Notes: generated by a model not told the origin, from the sequence alone. A stretch of 64,000 nt of DNA from Pagrus major (GCF_040436345.1 NC_133230.1:29260551-29324550); one strand, 5' to 3'. Numbered from the stretch's first letter, positions 48,181 through 60,426 are shown. Translations and numbers: made by a program.

Positions 48181-51100
48181 TCTTCTGCTTCTGCACCCTT
48201 TTAATATTGTTTCTAAAAATTGTACTTTTTTTAGCCTCCTCTCTTAATAATGCATTTTTGCGCTGCATAATGAAACACCATGACAGATAAAAGTAAAATA
48301 TGGTACACAAAAAACAATAAAAGATACGTTATGTTATGTCTTTATAATAATAAGCCGACAGCAAGATATAGCTCCGCTGCAAGGCCAACAAAATACGCTA
48401 CATTATAGGCCAGTTGTCCTGCTGCCATCTGGCAGTACAGATGTATCTGCTGCTGTACCACCAGAGCAGTAGTTAGACACCTCAATTCATCCTCAGCGCT
48501 CCGCTATAGAAAATAATGGCAACTTTCAGAATGTTCTTGCTAATGGTCTTGTTCCCTTGATTAGTTCAAGCAGAGGCTTCAGTTCTTTCTTTGAAGTGGC
48601 CTCTATTTAACTGCCTGTGTGAGCTCAGTGGGTGGAGGTGGTGTCTTACTCCATTTCCTGTGATTGTGGTTGGGGCACTTCCTGTGTTTAAACAAATACA
48701 GGAAATGTTTTCTGGATTCCTTGTCCTTGGCACTTACTATCCTAAACAGTACAGTCAGGTTACTTAAACATACAGGTGATACACAAGTGCACCCAAATGC
48801 ACTTTGCGACAATAACATCCAGTGTTGATCAATTCATTTCCTGCTCATGGTATCACTGTTTTTGTTCAGATTGCATGGCACCTGAAGGGCAAACATCACA
48901 CATCACATAAGACTTAAAGTTAAAAGCAATGCCATAAGTTATTTAAGGTAAATATGAGGTATATTCAAACAAGGTTGTTTTGAACAACACTACTTTTTTC
49001 TTTTTCTTTTTTTCTTACTCTTACTCTTAATACTCTTTATAAAATATATTATACCATGTCTCCCTCCTGGCCCGACACCAACAGAAGTAAATCATGGAAG
49101 GTTTATCTTTACTGATGATCACACAGTTAGAGGCATAAGAATAAAAACAGAAACTATTACACACTAATTATGTAGTAAGGCAAATAAGGTAATAAACAGT
49201 TTATGACAGGAGATGATTCAGTTTGATAATATCACACCTTTGGGCGATGACAAAATTGGGTTTTGATATAATGCCAAGTAATACAAGGGCCAGGATCACT
49301 AACATAAAATCAATATTTCTCATGACTTAAAGCAGCTAATGTACTATCAGAGAGAAATATGTCATGATTTATGAGTTAAATATCCAAGGGTGCAAACTCA
49401 ACCTAAATCCAATCTGACGCTGAGTCGGTGAGTTCGCCCATCAGTCTGCAGGTGTTACATTTGGGTTGCCATTTCAACTGTTCATGGACCATATTCACAT
49501 GGTGGCCATTTTCCTCTGATGTCACACTCAGGGTGGTAAGCTCAAAAGATAGAATAATGTTATGTTGCCGTTTTCTAGATTGCAAGTTGACGTTAGCATT
49601 AAACTACTTCCTAGTTAACATTACTATTTGGTTACATCCAGTGCATTTCACTCTCAGTCTTAAATAAATGTGTCCAACATGTGTTGGATCACAAAGACTA
49701 TATACACAGGGGCTGATAGGGATAATTAGACACAGGTAAAACACATCAGGGAGGGGCAGACAATCAAACTGGAGGGAAAAAAGGGAGGCAGGAAAATCCA
49801 GTTTGTGCCAGAGTGCACTCAAAGTCTCTTTATGAACACACCTTAAGACTACCTCTGGGTATATCTTAATTCCCACCAAACAATTTTACCAAACAAACGT
49901 GTTTAAACATGCATGTGGTTAAGTAATTAATAGAGAATAGTATAACAAAAGACAGTTTATCGTGGTAAATAACAGATGATAGTTATGTGAATCCTCTGAA
50001 TTTAGGAGGTACGCATCTGGGCCAGGTGCAGGCACAGGCATCCCAGGCACATGCCTTGGGCTACTTTGTCAGTTGGAGGCCCAAACAGAGGGGAAAAGAA
50101 CATCAAACATTAAATAATGTTTAAAGGTGTCATATGTAAGAATTGGATACCTGTCAAATTTAGAATCCAGTCCTTAGCTCCCAGTCCTGCCTGGACTGGG
50201 AGCTAAGGAGCACTGGCAGAGTATTGTTGTTGTTTACTATCTATCACCTACAAACCGGCGAGGGGCTAGCTGGTTAGCATGCTAACATCAGTAGATGCAA
50301 CTGCAACACGATACCAACATCAATATCTAAACTGTTATTTTGAATGCTTAAAGCTAAAATTCTTACATATTGCACCCTTATCATATATTATAAATAATTT
50401 AAAACATTAAAAAATCTTATTTAAAAATGTATTTTAATCTTTATATAATCTTTATTTATTTATTGATCTATGTTTTTCTTTAAGCATACGCACTGTTAGT
50501 TTACACTCCACATTTTCACTCTCACACTAAGTTGTGTCAACACAGGTGTAAACAAAATTGTGCAGACTTAAGTTTATAGTGTGTTCTTATGTAATTGCTG
50601 TAATCTTGTTTGCACATATTTAATGTTTACAGTAATGTTTAAGCTGATATTCAGGTACCAGGTATTTCAGATAGTTGGAGCTGTTCAGGCAGGTTGTGGA
50701 AAAAGGGAAGAAGAATTGAGTTGAAGTGAATTAAGAAGTGTTGCTTGGAGTTGACTCTAGTGTGTCTTGGAACTTATGAGAAAAACCCACAATGTCGCTT
50801 CACTTCAGTGTGTGGGAAAAATTATTTCAGTGGTTTCACACATAGACATTCAGTAGAAAGCATCTGTAAATGTGTTCTAACATGTGATGGATCCATTCAA
50901 CAATACTTTGTACCAGAAGTATCGATACTTTGAAGATCGATCCGCCTACCAATAATTACAGTTATAAATAATAATGTTTGGTTGACTGTTGTTCCTGTGG
51001 CAGCAGGATGGCCAAGATCACACATTCATTCCCAGCAGTAGCTATTATGCATCCATCCACAGGGTCCATCTGTAATGTTAAATTGCTTCTGAGACTTTGA

Positions 51101-51280
51101 CCCCTCTATGTTCTTTTATTGTAAGGCAGCACAATTAAGGGAGTCAGCTTAAATGCCTGTAGCCCACTGAGGCCGGAGACATCTGGAGAGGCAGTCAAAA
51201 CACTGTGGAGCCTGCCATTGTTTTCTCTTTCAGACCGGAACAGGTCAGTGGGGGAGGAATAAAGAACCCATAACTGCTGT
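48181..51280. other. Spacer upstream of the CD93-like gene
   Basis: No coding exon is recognised. It holds one family R2 repeat (50120-50385). Nothing near 51200-51300 forms a convincing TATA box. A short pyrimidine-AG (ctctttcag at about 51226-51234) and a donor-like ggtcagtg follow, so an upstream untranslated exon is possible but unproved. Confidence 0.4.
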
Positions 51281-51452
51281 TAAACATGGTTTCCGTCTTT
51301 AGTTTGTGTCCCAAACAGGATACTGGAGCATGAATGTTAGTTTCAGACCCACACCACTTGTTTTTGGCTGCGAATGGACAACCGCATATTGGTCACATTC
51401 CTCCCCCAAACTCCCAGGGACCTTGTGGATATCAACTAATTTGTTGATTTTT

Positions 51453-53099
51453 ATGGCAATCATGTTCTTGATTTTTCTACTGCTACTCATCAGCAGCTTT
51501 GAAGGTCTCTCTGAAGCTGAACATGGGACGTTGTGCACCTCTAATGCATGCTTCACCCTACATATGGACGGGCTGAGCTTTAAGAAAGCCCGGCAGAGCT
51601 GTGAACACAATGGAGGTTATCTGATGACAGTCAGAGACAGAGAAGAAGAGGATGTGCTGCGCTTGCTTCTCTCACAGATCCAAAGACAACCTCAGGACAG
51701 AGCGCTTACATTTTGGATTGGATTAAAACTGCACAGAGGCAACTGTATGTCAGCTGACAAGACTCTCAAGGGGTTTAAGTGGATATCAGGGAAAGAAGAT
51801 TCACACTATTCCAACTGGGCCAACGAACCTGTCGCCACATGCATAGAGGATAGATGTGTGAGTGTTTTTTACACTTTATCAGGAGAGAGCCAACTGAAAT
51901 GGACTGCTGGACCTTGCAAGAGCCCTACTTTTTATGTATGTAAGTTCTACTTTCAGGGAATGTGCAGACCTCTGACTCTGTTAGGACCTGGACAGATAAA
52001 CTACACAGCACCCTTCTCAAACGAGCCCCAAAGAACTAAAATGCAATCATTTCCAGTCGGAACGTATGCTGATATTTTATGTAGTGACCAACAGTCTCAC
52101 TACTCTTATTGCATTAGGATGGACGGCATCTTTCGTTGGAATGTCCCCGGTCCATTCTGCAAAACAGGAAAGCAAAACTGCACGATCAACAATGGCGGGT
52201 GTGAACACTTGTGCCATCAGGATGCAGATGAGCTTCGATGCTTTTGTAGAGAAGGTTACAACCTGGGTGAAGATGGACTCACTTGCAGGATAAAAGACTT
52301 GTGCGGTGTTGATACATGTGAGCATCAGTGTGTAATGAGTGAGTCAGGATATTCCTGCAAATGTCCAGATGGCTTCAAACTGGATGTAAACCAGCGCAAC
52401 TGCTCTGATATTGATGAGTGCCAGTCACAAGCCTGTGATCATTTCTGTGTAAATACGGCAGGAAGTTACACATGTGTGTGTAATGATGGTTATGAAATGG
52501 TGGACGGTAAGTGCAGTGATATCGATGAATGTGCACAATTCAGATGTGAGCACAACTGCTTGAACAGTATTGGATCCTTCTCTTGTAACTGTGACCAGGG
52601 CTTTACTTTATCCGAGAATGGCTCGTGTGTGAAAGACTGCCCACAAGGCTTCCACATGGAGACCGATGGATTGACTTGTGTTCCAGATTTGACAAAAATC
52701 TTAGCTGCTTCATCCGATGACTCAGCAGAGGAGGAAACACAAGAAAATGTCACTGAGTCATTCAGCAGAACAGTGGAGCTCCAACACCAGTCCCCTCACA
52801 CTGATGCACCACTTCCTGACGTGGTGAACGTCACACACAGTGATCAGCAGAGCAACGTATCCTCGGTGACAAGTTTTGCCAGCACAGTCAATTTCAGAGT
52901 GTTAATCTGTGTTCTCGGCTCAGTGGTTCCTCTGCTGCTTTTGGTTGCGGTGACTTTGGCTATTGCAATTTTTCGATGCAGCCACTCCAAAAAGGAAACC
53001 AAGAAAAATACCACTACAGATGGCTACTGTTGGGTTTCCTCTGGTTTTGATCCACGTTTAGAGAAACTGTATGAGTCCATTTCTACTGATGGCCTATGA
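51453..53099 (+). CDS. cd93: CD93-like group XIV C-type lectin receptor, intronless, 548 aa
   Basis: Type I membrane glycoprotein; in mammals CD93 acts in endothelial adhesion and clearance by phagocytes. From the ATG at 51453 there is a signal peptide (MAIMFLIFLLLLISS), a C-type lectin domain (about 28-163, without a clear EPN/WND calcium site) and a Cys-containing linker. Four EGF modules follow (about 243-278, 284-317, 319-354, 356-392); the last two start DIDEC and are calcium-binding type. Then come an acidic Ser/Thr-rich stalk with N-glycosylation sites, a transmembrane helix (VLICVLGSVVPLLLLVAVTL) and a tail with DGYCWVSSG, reminiscent of the CD93 tail. An upstream in-frame ATG at 51330 has a better initiation context but would bury the signal peptide. 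Mammalian CD93 is also essentially intronless. Thrombomodulin is the main alternative. Confidence 0.78.
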   Translation: MAIMFLIFLLLLISSFEGLSEAEHGTLCTSNACFTLHMDGLSFKKARQSCEHNGGYLMTVRDREEEDVLRLLLSQIQRQPQDRALTFWIGLKLHRGNCMSADKTLKGFKWISGKEDSHYSNWANEPVATCIEDRCVSVFYTLSGESQLKWTAGPCKSPTFYVCKFYFQGMCRPLTLLGPGQINYTAPFSNEPQRTKMQSFPVGTYADILCSDQQSHYSYCIRMDGIFRWNVPGPFCKTGKQNCTINNGGCEHLCHQDADELRCFCREGYNLGEDGLTCRIKDLCGVDTCEHQCVMSESGYSCKCPDGFKLDVNQRNCSDIDECQSQACDHFCVNTAGSYTCVCNDGYEMVDGKCSDIDECAQFRCEHNCLNSIGSFSCNCDQGFTLSENGSCVKDCPQGFHMETDGLTCVPDLTKILAASSDDSAEEETQENVTESFSRTVELQHQSPHTDAPLPDVVNVTHSDQQSNVSSVTSFASTVNFRVLICVLGSVVPLLLLVAVTLAIAIFRCSHSKKETKKNTTTDGYCWVSSGFDPRLEKLYESISTDGL

Positions 53100-53269
53100 C
53101 CTGACAGTGACGGAGAAGACTGCCTACCTGGACTGTTATGTTAATTTATGTAATTTATGTTTTTGCGACCCCTTTTTACTACATATCGAATCACAAAACA
53201 GAAAACATGGTGAAAGACATTGTACTTATATAAAGCTGAGGCACAGTGGGTAAATAATAGTAAAAATAG

Positions 53270-53810
53270 GATGACACTCAGTAGACTGCATACCTCTGCC
53301 AACAGTCCCCTTTTGTACTCACTAGAAGATATTAACAAAAATTAACAAATGTAGAAAAACATCCTGTCTTGCAGTGTTAATGATCGTTTTCTCCGATCCG
53401 CACCAAAACTTAATGCGGTCTGTTCTGGGATAAGACCCATCCTTCAACCAATAAACGGCCACAGGTAAAAACACAAGTCTTTGGCAGCATGGATCTAAAT
53501 CTGGATAAAAATAAAGTCTGGATACAGCTTCGGAGGCAGAGATCTGTTCATTCCTACTGTATGAAAGCTGCTCAGTGGCGCATGAAGCCAAACAAGCTCA
53601 GCTTCCTGGGTATAAAATTACCCAATTACCCAACCAAGTGGTCTGACTTCCAGTTTAGTGCCAGGCTAACTTGAATGGAAATAAAATGATTTAATCTTGC
53701 AGCTCTTCTAGCTCATTTCGTGGGGGTTGTGACACTCTAATCAAAGATTTTACAGCCACTTCTTTCGCAAGGTATGCTTATGGGAAAATGTCTTTTTGGG
53801 CCCCAGTGCA
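53270..53810. repeat. Duplicated segment D1, left copy
   Basis: Matches 60427-60957 with few differences, from ctcagtagactgcatacctc to tctttttgggccccagtg. Together with the following receptor gene it forms the repeated unit of about 7 kb. It carries a 61-codon plus-strand frame (53489-53674). Confidence 0.85.
53489..53674 (+). other. Unassigned 61-codon reading frame in duplicated segment D1
   Basis: Open from ATG to stop, starting MDLNLDKNKVWIQL and ending FQFSARLT, with an AATAAA word 16 bases after the stop (53681-53686). The partner at 60632-60817 is also open with six substitutions. I do not recognise the product. It could be a transposon remnant or the last exon of an unseen transcript. 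Confidence 0.2.
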
Positions 53811-54464
53811 TCATGTGAAGTTGTAATTACATGATTTTGCCATTACGAAAGTAGGCTTTAAAGCCTGGTGCGCTTCCTGTGGGCTTAATTGGCAGAGGTA
53901 CATATGGTGGATTTAGCAAAGAAGTAGCAAAGAGCAAATATGTGTAGGTGTTATTGGTGCAAAACAGCAGTTGAATAATGTAAAATGAAAGTAACTGGGT
54001 TTAGAGAACTGATATGTTGGACTGAGTGGCAAACAGTATGATTCAAGAAAGGTTTGATTTGTGTTTAACAGTGAGAAAGTTTTTGCCAGGATGTTAATGC
54101 TGAAAGTGAGCATTATAATGTAAAAAAACTGCTAATTTACTAGTTTGCCTTGTCATAACTGGCCTATTTTAACAATAGACATATTTGATTAATGTATGTA
54201 TCACTGCCTGTTCACTAAACCTGTGACCTCCTGACCCAAGAACATGTTGTCTTCACTGCATCATTCAGATGAAATCAAAAGATTATATACTGTGTTATGT
54301 TCACCTTTCCATATCACATGGCAGTGATGGAAGAAGTATTCAGTTTACTTAAAGCTGCTGTAACTTTTTTTGGCCTCTTGGGGGCAGCAGAAACAAGTTG
54401 AGAACACAACATTTACCTATCACCTATAAATTTGTGTAAGTAAGCAACTATTTGCAACTATTTG

Positions 54465-54955
54465 TCATGATATCACAGTGTAACAGTTAAGAAATGGGAA
54501 AAATAATTCATTTTCTCATATTGTACAGTGCTGCTGCACTGTATTCCACCTCTGTCTGAAATGCTCTGTTTTAGCTCCTGTCTCTTTAAGACAGGAAGAC
54601 CCCTGAACCCCCAATTTGCTCTGATTGGTCAGCTCACACACGGCCTGAGCCAGCACCGCTAACATCATCACCAGAGCAGCTGTGTTAAATCAATTACTTT
54701 GTTCCAAACTAGCCGCTAGGTATAAATTTTCCAAATGTGTGATATGGTTACATGGTGTGATGTCAAGATGTCACAGAATTAAAGGTGGGACTACTGACGA
54801 TACGTTTCAGGAGCAGCGTTTTCTGTGGGAGAGAGGAACTTCTGTTGGTGCAGACTTTGACCTTTTTAATCCTTAAGACCTTTTACATGCATGAAAGCCT
54901 ATAAAATATTAAAGGAACAAAAATGAAAAAGCGGAATAGGTGTCCTTTAACATAT
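54465..54955 (-). repeat. Interspersed repeat, family R1, inverted
   Basis: The reverse complement carries gagctgaccaatcagagc, gacaggagctaaaacagagc and aataggtctcctttaa-like ends as at 8405-8880 and 12150-12510. Confidence 0.7.
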
Positions 54956-55295
54956 TTAACTTGCTGATGCTAAGTTTTCATATCTGATGCTGGTGTAAAT
55001 ATGATGTCATGTATAGTATCAAGTCAATAAATTTTATGTGTGATAAATTCATGCTATAAGACAAAATAAATAGTTTGTTTGGAAATATGAATCAGTTTTC
55101 CTTCCTGTATTTGTATGACTATGATCAATGTCCTCACTGGCTTTGGAAAAAAACAGTAGTCCATCTTTATCTCATTTCCTTCCTGTCTATAACTTGGTCA
55201 TTGTCCAGAGGGGTGTTGTTTCCTGAGTAGGTGCAGTAGCCACTGGCTCTGAAATCTTTGCCAAGCCAACATTAAGAGAAGTTCTACACGACATT

Positions 55296-56405
55296 ATGAC
55301 CATGTTTGTGCCAGTGAAGGTAATGACCATTTTAATGTCAGTTATTTTTGTATTGTCTATTAAGACTGGATTTTGCATGAAGCAGACTGGCACCTGTGTT
55401 CCTTTTTGTACTGGGAGCGAGTGCATCACTGTAAATTATGATAGAGTGGATTTTAAAACAGCCGAAGAAGGATGCCACGACAGGAATGGAGAACTGGTGA
55501 CATTTCAGCGTGAGACAGATAAGAACATACTTGACATTTTGAGTCGAGAATTGTACGGAGACTTCTGGATTGGACTGCGTTTACCAGCTAGCGCCTGCAG
55601 TAACCTCTCGACTCCACTGAGAGGATATGAGTGGACTTCTGATAGTGCTGACAGGGGCTTTATTTCAGCCTCCAACCCCTGGAAAAACAGTGTTAAAGTC
55701 TGCTCTCCACGCTGTGTGTCACTTTCAAATGATCAAAAGTGGACAGAGAGGCTGTGCTTGGAGAAAACTGATGGCTTCCTGTGCAGAACAAAGCACAAAG
55801 ATGCATGTCAGGCTCAAGAATTATCAGATCCAGTTGTTTTCCCAAGCACGGATGGCTGTTCAAGTGGCCTTTGTCAGCATACATGCACAGCTGTCAAAGG
55901 AGGCTATACATGTTCTTGTTTTAAAGGATATATCCCAGAGAGCAAGAACCCCTGGCAGTGCAAAATGCACTGTGCACAACAGAAATGCCCCGCAATATGT
56001 GACAGACACACTGACAGTGCATGCTTCTGTCCTGCTGGCTTTCTTGCTACTGACAAAATCTGCGAGGACATCGATGAATGTCTGATGGAAGGATGTGATC
56101 AAGAGTGTAAAAACACTTTCGGAAGTTTTGTGTGCTCCTGCAACGAAGGATTTGTACTTAAAGATGAAGTCAAATGCATCAAAGAAACTCCCATCGTCAT
56201 AGGTATTGTTAAACCAGCCCATAATAATACACTGAAGGGTTCTTCAGCTGCTTCCACTGGTTTTGTCTGGATATGGATTTTCATTGCCGTGGCTGTTGTA
56301 GTGCTTATATTTGTGATAAGGTTTTATGTTGTCAAGCGTCAGAAGTGCAGAGAACAAAACTCTATTCAACAATCTACTGCTCCTGTGGACAATGTTGCGT
56401 GTTAA
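55296..56405 (+). CDS. Thrombomodulin/CD93-like lectin-EGF receptor, copy 1, 369 aa
   Basis: Intronless type I membrane protein of the group XIV C-type lectin family (CD93, thrombomodulin, CLEC14A, CD248). Signal peptide about 1-27; C-type lectin domain about 34-164 with conserved FWIGL; three EGF modules at about 188-222, 226-256 and 262-294, the last starting DIDEC with the Asn-hydroxylation pattern CKNTFGSFVC; short stalk with an N-glycosylation site (NNT at 310-312); transmembrane helix about 323-342; 27-residue basic tail. Three EGFs and 369 residues make it much shorter than mammalian thrombomodulin (six EGFs, about 575 residues), so thrombin/protein C cofactor function should not be assumed. 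It lies 2.2 kb downstream of the CD93-like gene on the same strand and is almost identical to 62259-63368. Confidence 0.85.
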   Translation: MTMFVPVKVMTILMSVIFVLSIKTGFCMKQTGTCVPFCTGSECITVNYDRVDFKTAEEGCHDRNGELVTFQRETDKNILDILSRELYGDFWIGLRLPASACSNLSTPLRGYEWTSDSADRGFISASNPWKNSVKVCSPRCVSLSNDQKWTERLCLEKTDGFLCRTKHKDACQAQELSDPVVFPSTDGCSSGLCQHTCTAVKGGYTCSCFKGYIPESKNPWQCKMHCAQQKCPAICDRHTDSACFCPAGFLATDKICEDIDECLMEGCDQECKNTFGSFVCSCNEGFVLKDEVKCIKETPIVIGIVKPAHNNTLKGSSAASTGFVWIWIFIAVAVVVLIFVIRFYVVKRQKCREQNSIQQSTAPVDNVAC

Positions 56406-56831
56406 AGTGAATACATGCGTGCTCCGTTACAATTATCAGATGGCTGCTGTAAGTAACATTTCAGAAAAAACTGTTCAGATTCTCTGATTCTTGGGAGTGC
56501 TTTATAAAATATTAATATGAATTAATATGAATATATATGAAATGCTTCTTAAAAATACAAGTCAATTCCAGTTTTAACTTGGATAGAGCACTAGTAGTAT
56601 ACAAATATAAGCAGTATTATGTAAACATTAACATGTAAGAAATATTTTAATGTTGTGCTGAATTTTGATTTTTTTGGTTTCATGTTATGAGCTTAGCATA
56701 CGTAAAAAATGTTGATCTGCAAATGAAGTTAAACTTTTGGATAAACATTCAGATGCAGTTGAGCAAAAAAGTAAAATGGAGATGAGTAAATGGAAATCCT
56801 CGTGGAAAGTACCAGCTCCATACTTTAACTC

Positions 56832-56837
56832 AATAAA
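56832..56837 (+). terminator. Poly(A) signal of receptor copy 1
   Basis: AATAAA about 430 bases after the stop, in a 3' flank conserved with copy 2 (63797-63802). Confidence 0.5.
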
Positions 56838-57214
56838 TGTACTGTGTTTTCTTGAGCACTGACTTCTTTTTTATACAGTAAACATTCTTGTTTGTGCATA
56901 TGCATTTAGTACATGCATGAAAAAGTCTTTAATGTGGGACAGGGAAGGCTGATTTCATTTTGTTGTAGCACGTCATATAATTAAAATGTGTTCAGTCATT
57001 CACAGCGTTGTTGCAATCATTCTTGCCCTTAGAGCGCCATCTAGTGTTCTTTTGAATACATTGCTGAAAAAATAGTTTTATTTGTTCCTCACAAATTTTA
57101 ATCTGAAAATCAGCTGCTGCTTCAAAGCACATATAACCTAGACAAGCATGATTCTTTCTACTGATTCCTCATGTTGTTCACGATTATTTAAAGGTGCACT
57201 ATGTATATAAAACA

Positions 57215-57350
57215 GAGCGTTTCAGACAGAGGTGGAATACAGTGCAGCAGCACTGGACAATATGAGAAATCTAATGTTTTTTTAGCACTACAGCATGTAA
57301 ACACATTCTAGTAGTAACCCAAAATAAAATGATGAACCTGAAAATGACCA
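57215..57350 (+). repeat. Interspersed repeat, family R1, partial
   Basis: Shares aacagagcgtttcagacaga, cagtgcagcagcactggaca and tctagtagtaacccaaaa with other R1 copies. Confidence 0.65.
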
Positions 57351-57699
57351 CAGAGTAAGTACACATGGTCAAGTATTGTATTTGAATACAATTTTGAGCT
57401 ACTTCACTACATTTCAGATGCAAATACTGTACTTTTTACTCCACTAATGTACTTAAAGCAGCTGCGATCAGACAAGTTCACACAAGCATCATTTTCTGTC
57501 AATGTAAGCAGCTGTTTTCAGTGAAAAGGCTCTAGAAACCTACCACACACTGCCTGCTCAGCATCAAACAGCAGTTAGCTGGTGAACATATTTGAACATT
57601 AAGCAGCTAAAGTCCAAGTCAGCATGGCCCTCAGGAGTTGGTAGAGACCAAAAACAAAGCTAAAAGACAAAGAATTTTATGAACTTTTGTGAACCTCCT

Positions 57700-57915
57700 G
57701 TGTTTTATAGGTTCTTGTGCATGTAGAGGATTTTGAACGGTCAAACTGACAGATGCTCCTCTCTCTTGCAGAAAACTCTGCTCCTAAAGCATCTCGTCAG
57801 TAGTCCTGCCTTTAATTCCGCGACATTTTGACATCACACTACGTCACCATGTCACATATTTGCATAATTTATGTTTGGCACTAATAATTGATTCAGGGCA
57901 GCTGCTCTGTTGTTG
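57700..57915 (+). repeat. Interspersed repeat, family R1, 5' part, interrupted by a hAT element
   Basis: Runs from ggttcttgtgcatgtagagg to gggcagctgctctgttgt. The 3' part (gagctgaccaatcagaggag on) resumes at about 60145-60360. The two parts together make one R1 copy split by the intervening 2.2 kb. Confidence 0.7.
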
Positions 57916-60145
57916 TGAATAGCACCGTTGGGTCACCCGCCCCCCCTGCAATCTGATTGGCCACCCCGTGTGCCCCCCCAATGGTCATTGACTCGTGGTA
58001 ATGTCAATCATTGTGTAAAGCTCTTTACCGACGCTGCATGTTAAAACGGAAGCAAAGCTGAAACCTTGTGTGACTAGACTGTGTTAAGAACTCATGAAGG
58101 CTTTTATTTTGGAAAAAATACAAAGGAAGTGGCTCCGCGGCTCCGCTAATGAACTCGTGTATCTTCACTAGTCACGGACTTTTTTGCAGCGTGATGTTGC
58201 ACCGAGTTCAGGTAAGAACAGGACACTACAGGGTCTTTAAGACTGTCAAACAATGTTTTGCCAACTTCTGTTCCCTTTGGGCCTCATTTGGTTCAGTTTG
58301 CATGGAAAACTGTTCTTAAACAACACTGCAGGTGTGTTTTACTTTAGTTAGCTCTCCATCTGGATAAACGTAAACGTCTCTCCACTATTTCAGTAACGTT
58401 AGCATCTGTCGTGTGTTTTGCGTTTTGCGACATGAATTAACAGTCAGCAACAGAGTATCATATCATTGTTGCTACTGTGATGTTGGTACAGTGCAAATAA
58501 CATGTTGCTTTTCATTGTGTTTGTGGACACGTTTTCAGTGTAGACTACAGTATGAAACGGAGGGGAAAGTGCAGGTGACCTCCAGCAGGAGTGTGAGAGT
58601 CAGAGTCAAGCTGAATGCAGCCGGGCAGCTAACACTGACCAAACTTTCCAGGGCCAGACCAGCGCTCAGGGGCCTCCAGGTGAAAATGCAGGTATTAGGG
58701 AAAAGCTTTGAAATGTGTAATGTGGTGTTCTGCACAATTTTACAGTTATTCAGTGAATGAAGGAATTTAAATACCTCATTTAAATACCTCCTTTTTAATC
58801 ACAGTATAACACTGGCACTATGCACTTAAAATTGTGTATTTGTTAAATATCTGCAATTCATGCTATATATTATTAAAAAAAAAAATCATGTACGCTTTAT
58901 TAAAAATACAATTAAATCATGTATGTTCAATTAAAAATAGAATTAATGAAGTGTTGACTGTGTCAATCAATACTTACAGATGCACAAAGGGAGAGGACTG
59001 ACCCTGGTGCTGAATCAGATGACAGCTGCAGCAGCTCAAGCAGCAACAGGAACCTCCCAGTTCATCCTACTTTTGCTACACCGAAAGGTCCCCAAGGTAG
59101 AATATTTATTAAAAATGCTATTAACCTATCACCAGCAACATGTGAATTACTCTTTTGTATTACTTGCCTGTTGAAATGCAGTTGTCCCTTAATATATTTA
59201 AAAAGGTAAAGCTTGACAATCTAAATGTTACTTTGGAGTTGGCATTACTTAATGATCCAACTCAACTTTTAAAAAGTTAAACAAAATGTTAAACATCTTT
59301 AAAAATGAACTTAATTCTTCTTCCTCATTTAAAAATTCCAGAATCTACATGTATGCATATATTTTTCAGACATTGGCTGTGGGAACAAGAACAAAAGCAT
59401 ATTTTTGTCTTTAAATGTCAGTGTTGATCATGAGTATTAATTTCCACAGACTCATTTTGGATTTATTTTTTAATATTTCCAGACATTTCTCAAACCAGAG
59501 CTGCAGGCCCTGCACAACCTATCCTGAAGACCTTCCCTCGCACTCAGCACGGACAGGGTAGGACCAGAGCCTTCAGCGCTTCCTGGTATAAAGTCTATAC
59601 CTGATAAACTGATTACTGAAGTGAACTCATATGTTTACTGTACAAAGCTGAGCACTACTGATGTTAAGATATTGTTGTTACTGTTCTAAATTTCATTGTG
59701 CTTAGTCTTATTAAAACTGACAACTACACAGAACACTGAGCTTTTTATTCTATTTTTTTAATTCTATTTTACATTTTTATTTTATTTATTTTATTATTAT
59801 AGGATGTTGTTGTTACATTGTAAGAATTTAAGTGGTGCTTAAAACTGATTACTACACAGAACACTGCTATGTTCACTGTACAGAGCTAGAAGCACTAACT
59901 TCTGACTAACTCTGTACAGCAAACATCCTAGTGTTCTGTGTGTTACCACTTGGTAAGAGTACACCCAGCAGATTTAATGTTGTCAAGAAAAGCAAGATGA
60001 AAACATAAACAGTGTGTAACTGTACAATATAAATATTGAAGTGGGCGATCAGTGGCAGCCTTCCTTTTTGTTACTTTTGGGCGGCCCCCCCAGATTAATC
60101 GTTGTTACCCCCTGTGCCCCCCACCAGAAAATTCTCTGAACCCGC
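57916..60145 (+). mobile_element. hAT element remnant with transposase N-terminal exons
   Basis: The right end ...aacccgcccctg (60137-60148) is a hAT-type CAGGGGCGGG terminus. Inside, 58982-59098 encodes RERTDPGAESDDSCSS and NLPVHPTFATPKGPQ. After a GT-AG intron, 59485-59605 encodes ISQTRAAGPAQPILKTFPRT then AFSASWYK and a stop. The PILKTFPRTQ...AFSASWYK order is typical of hAT/ZMYM1-like transposases just before their zinc-finger region. The catalytic part is missing. The left end is not defined; a TGGGTCA word at 57928-57934 recurs at 60149-60155 and may be the target duplication. Confidence 0.6.
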
Positions 60146-60360
60146 CCCTGTGGGTCAGGCATGTGTGAGCTGACCAATCAGAGGAGGCTGGGTATTCAGA
60201 AGGGGGGCCTTGAAGAGACGGGAGCTAAAGCAGATTGTGAATACAGTGCTGCAGCACTGGACAGCATGAGAAAAACTGATGCGTTGTTTGAGCATTAAAG
60301 CATGTAAACCTTATCTAGTAGTAACCCAAAATAAAATTCTTAACCTGACAATGACCATAA
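60145..60360 (+). repeat. Interspersed repeat, family R1, 3' part
   Basis: Continuation of 57700-57915 after the hAT insertion; contains gagctgaccaatcagagg and gacgggagctaaagcag. Confidence 0.65.
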
Positions 60361-60426
60361 TATGTCTCTTTTAAATTAAAAGTCAGTCACAGTCTGTGGT
60401 TTTCTGTACTAACTTCACCATGAACT

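Larger units (their letters stand above)
55207..57050. repeat. Duplicated segment D2, left copy (with receptor gene 1)
   Basis: Nearly identical to 62169-64000, where the window ends, so the true length of the duplication is not seen. Homology starts at the shared gaggggtgttgtttcctg. Confidence 0.92.

Noticed and set aside
51306-51329. Start of the CD93-like frame at 51306
   Set aside because: The codon there is GTG; for a nuclear vertebrate gene the first usable ATG codons are 51330 or 51453.
55627-56085. 152-codon frame overlapping the receptor gene (also 62590-63048)
   Set aside because: Shadow frame of a gene with clear lectin and EGF domains; its conservation follows from the recent duplication.
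58413-58760. 115-codon plus-strand frame as a gene
   Set aside because: Flanked by hAT-transposase exons and lacking a known domain; more likely part of the transposon's 5' region.
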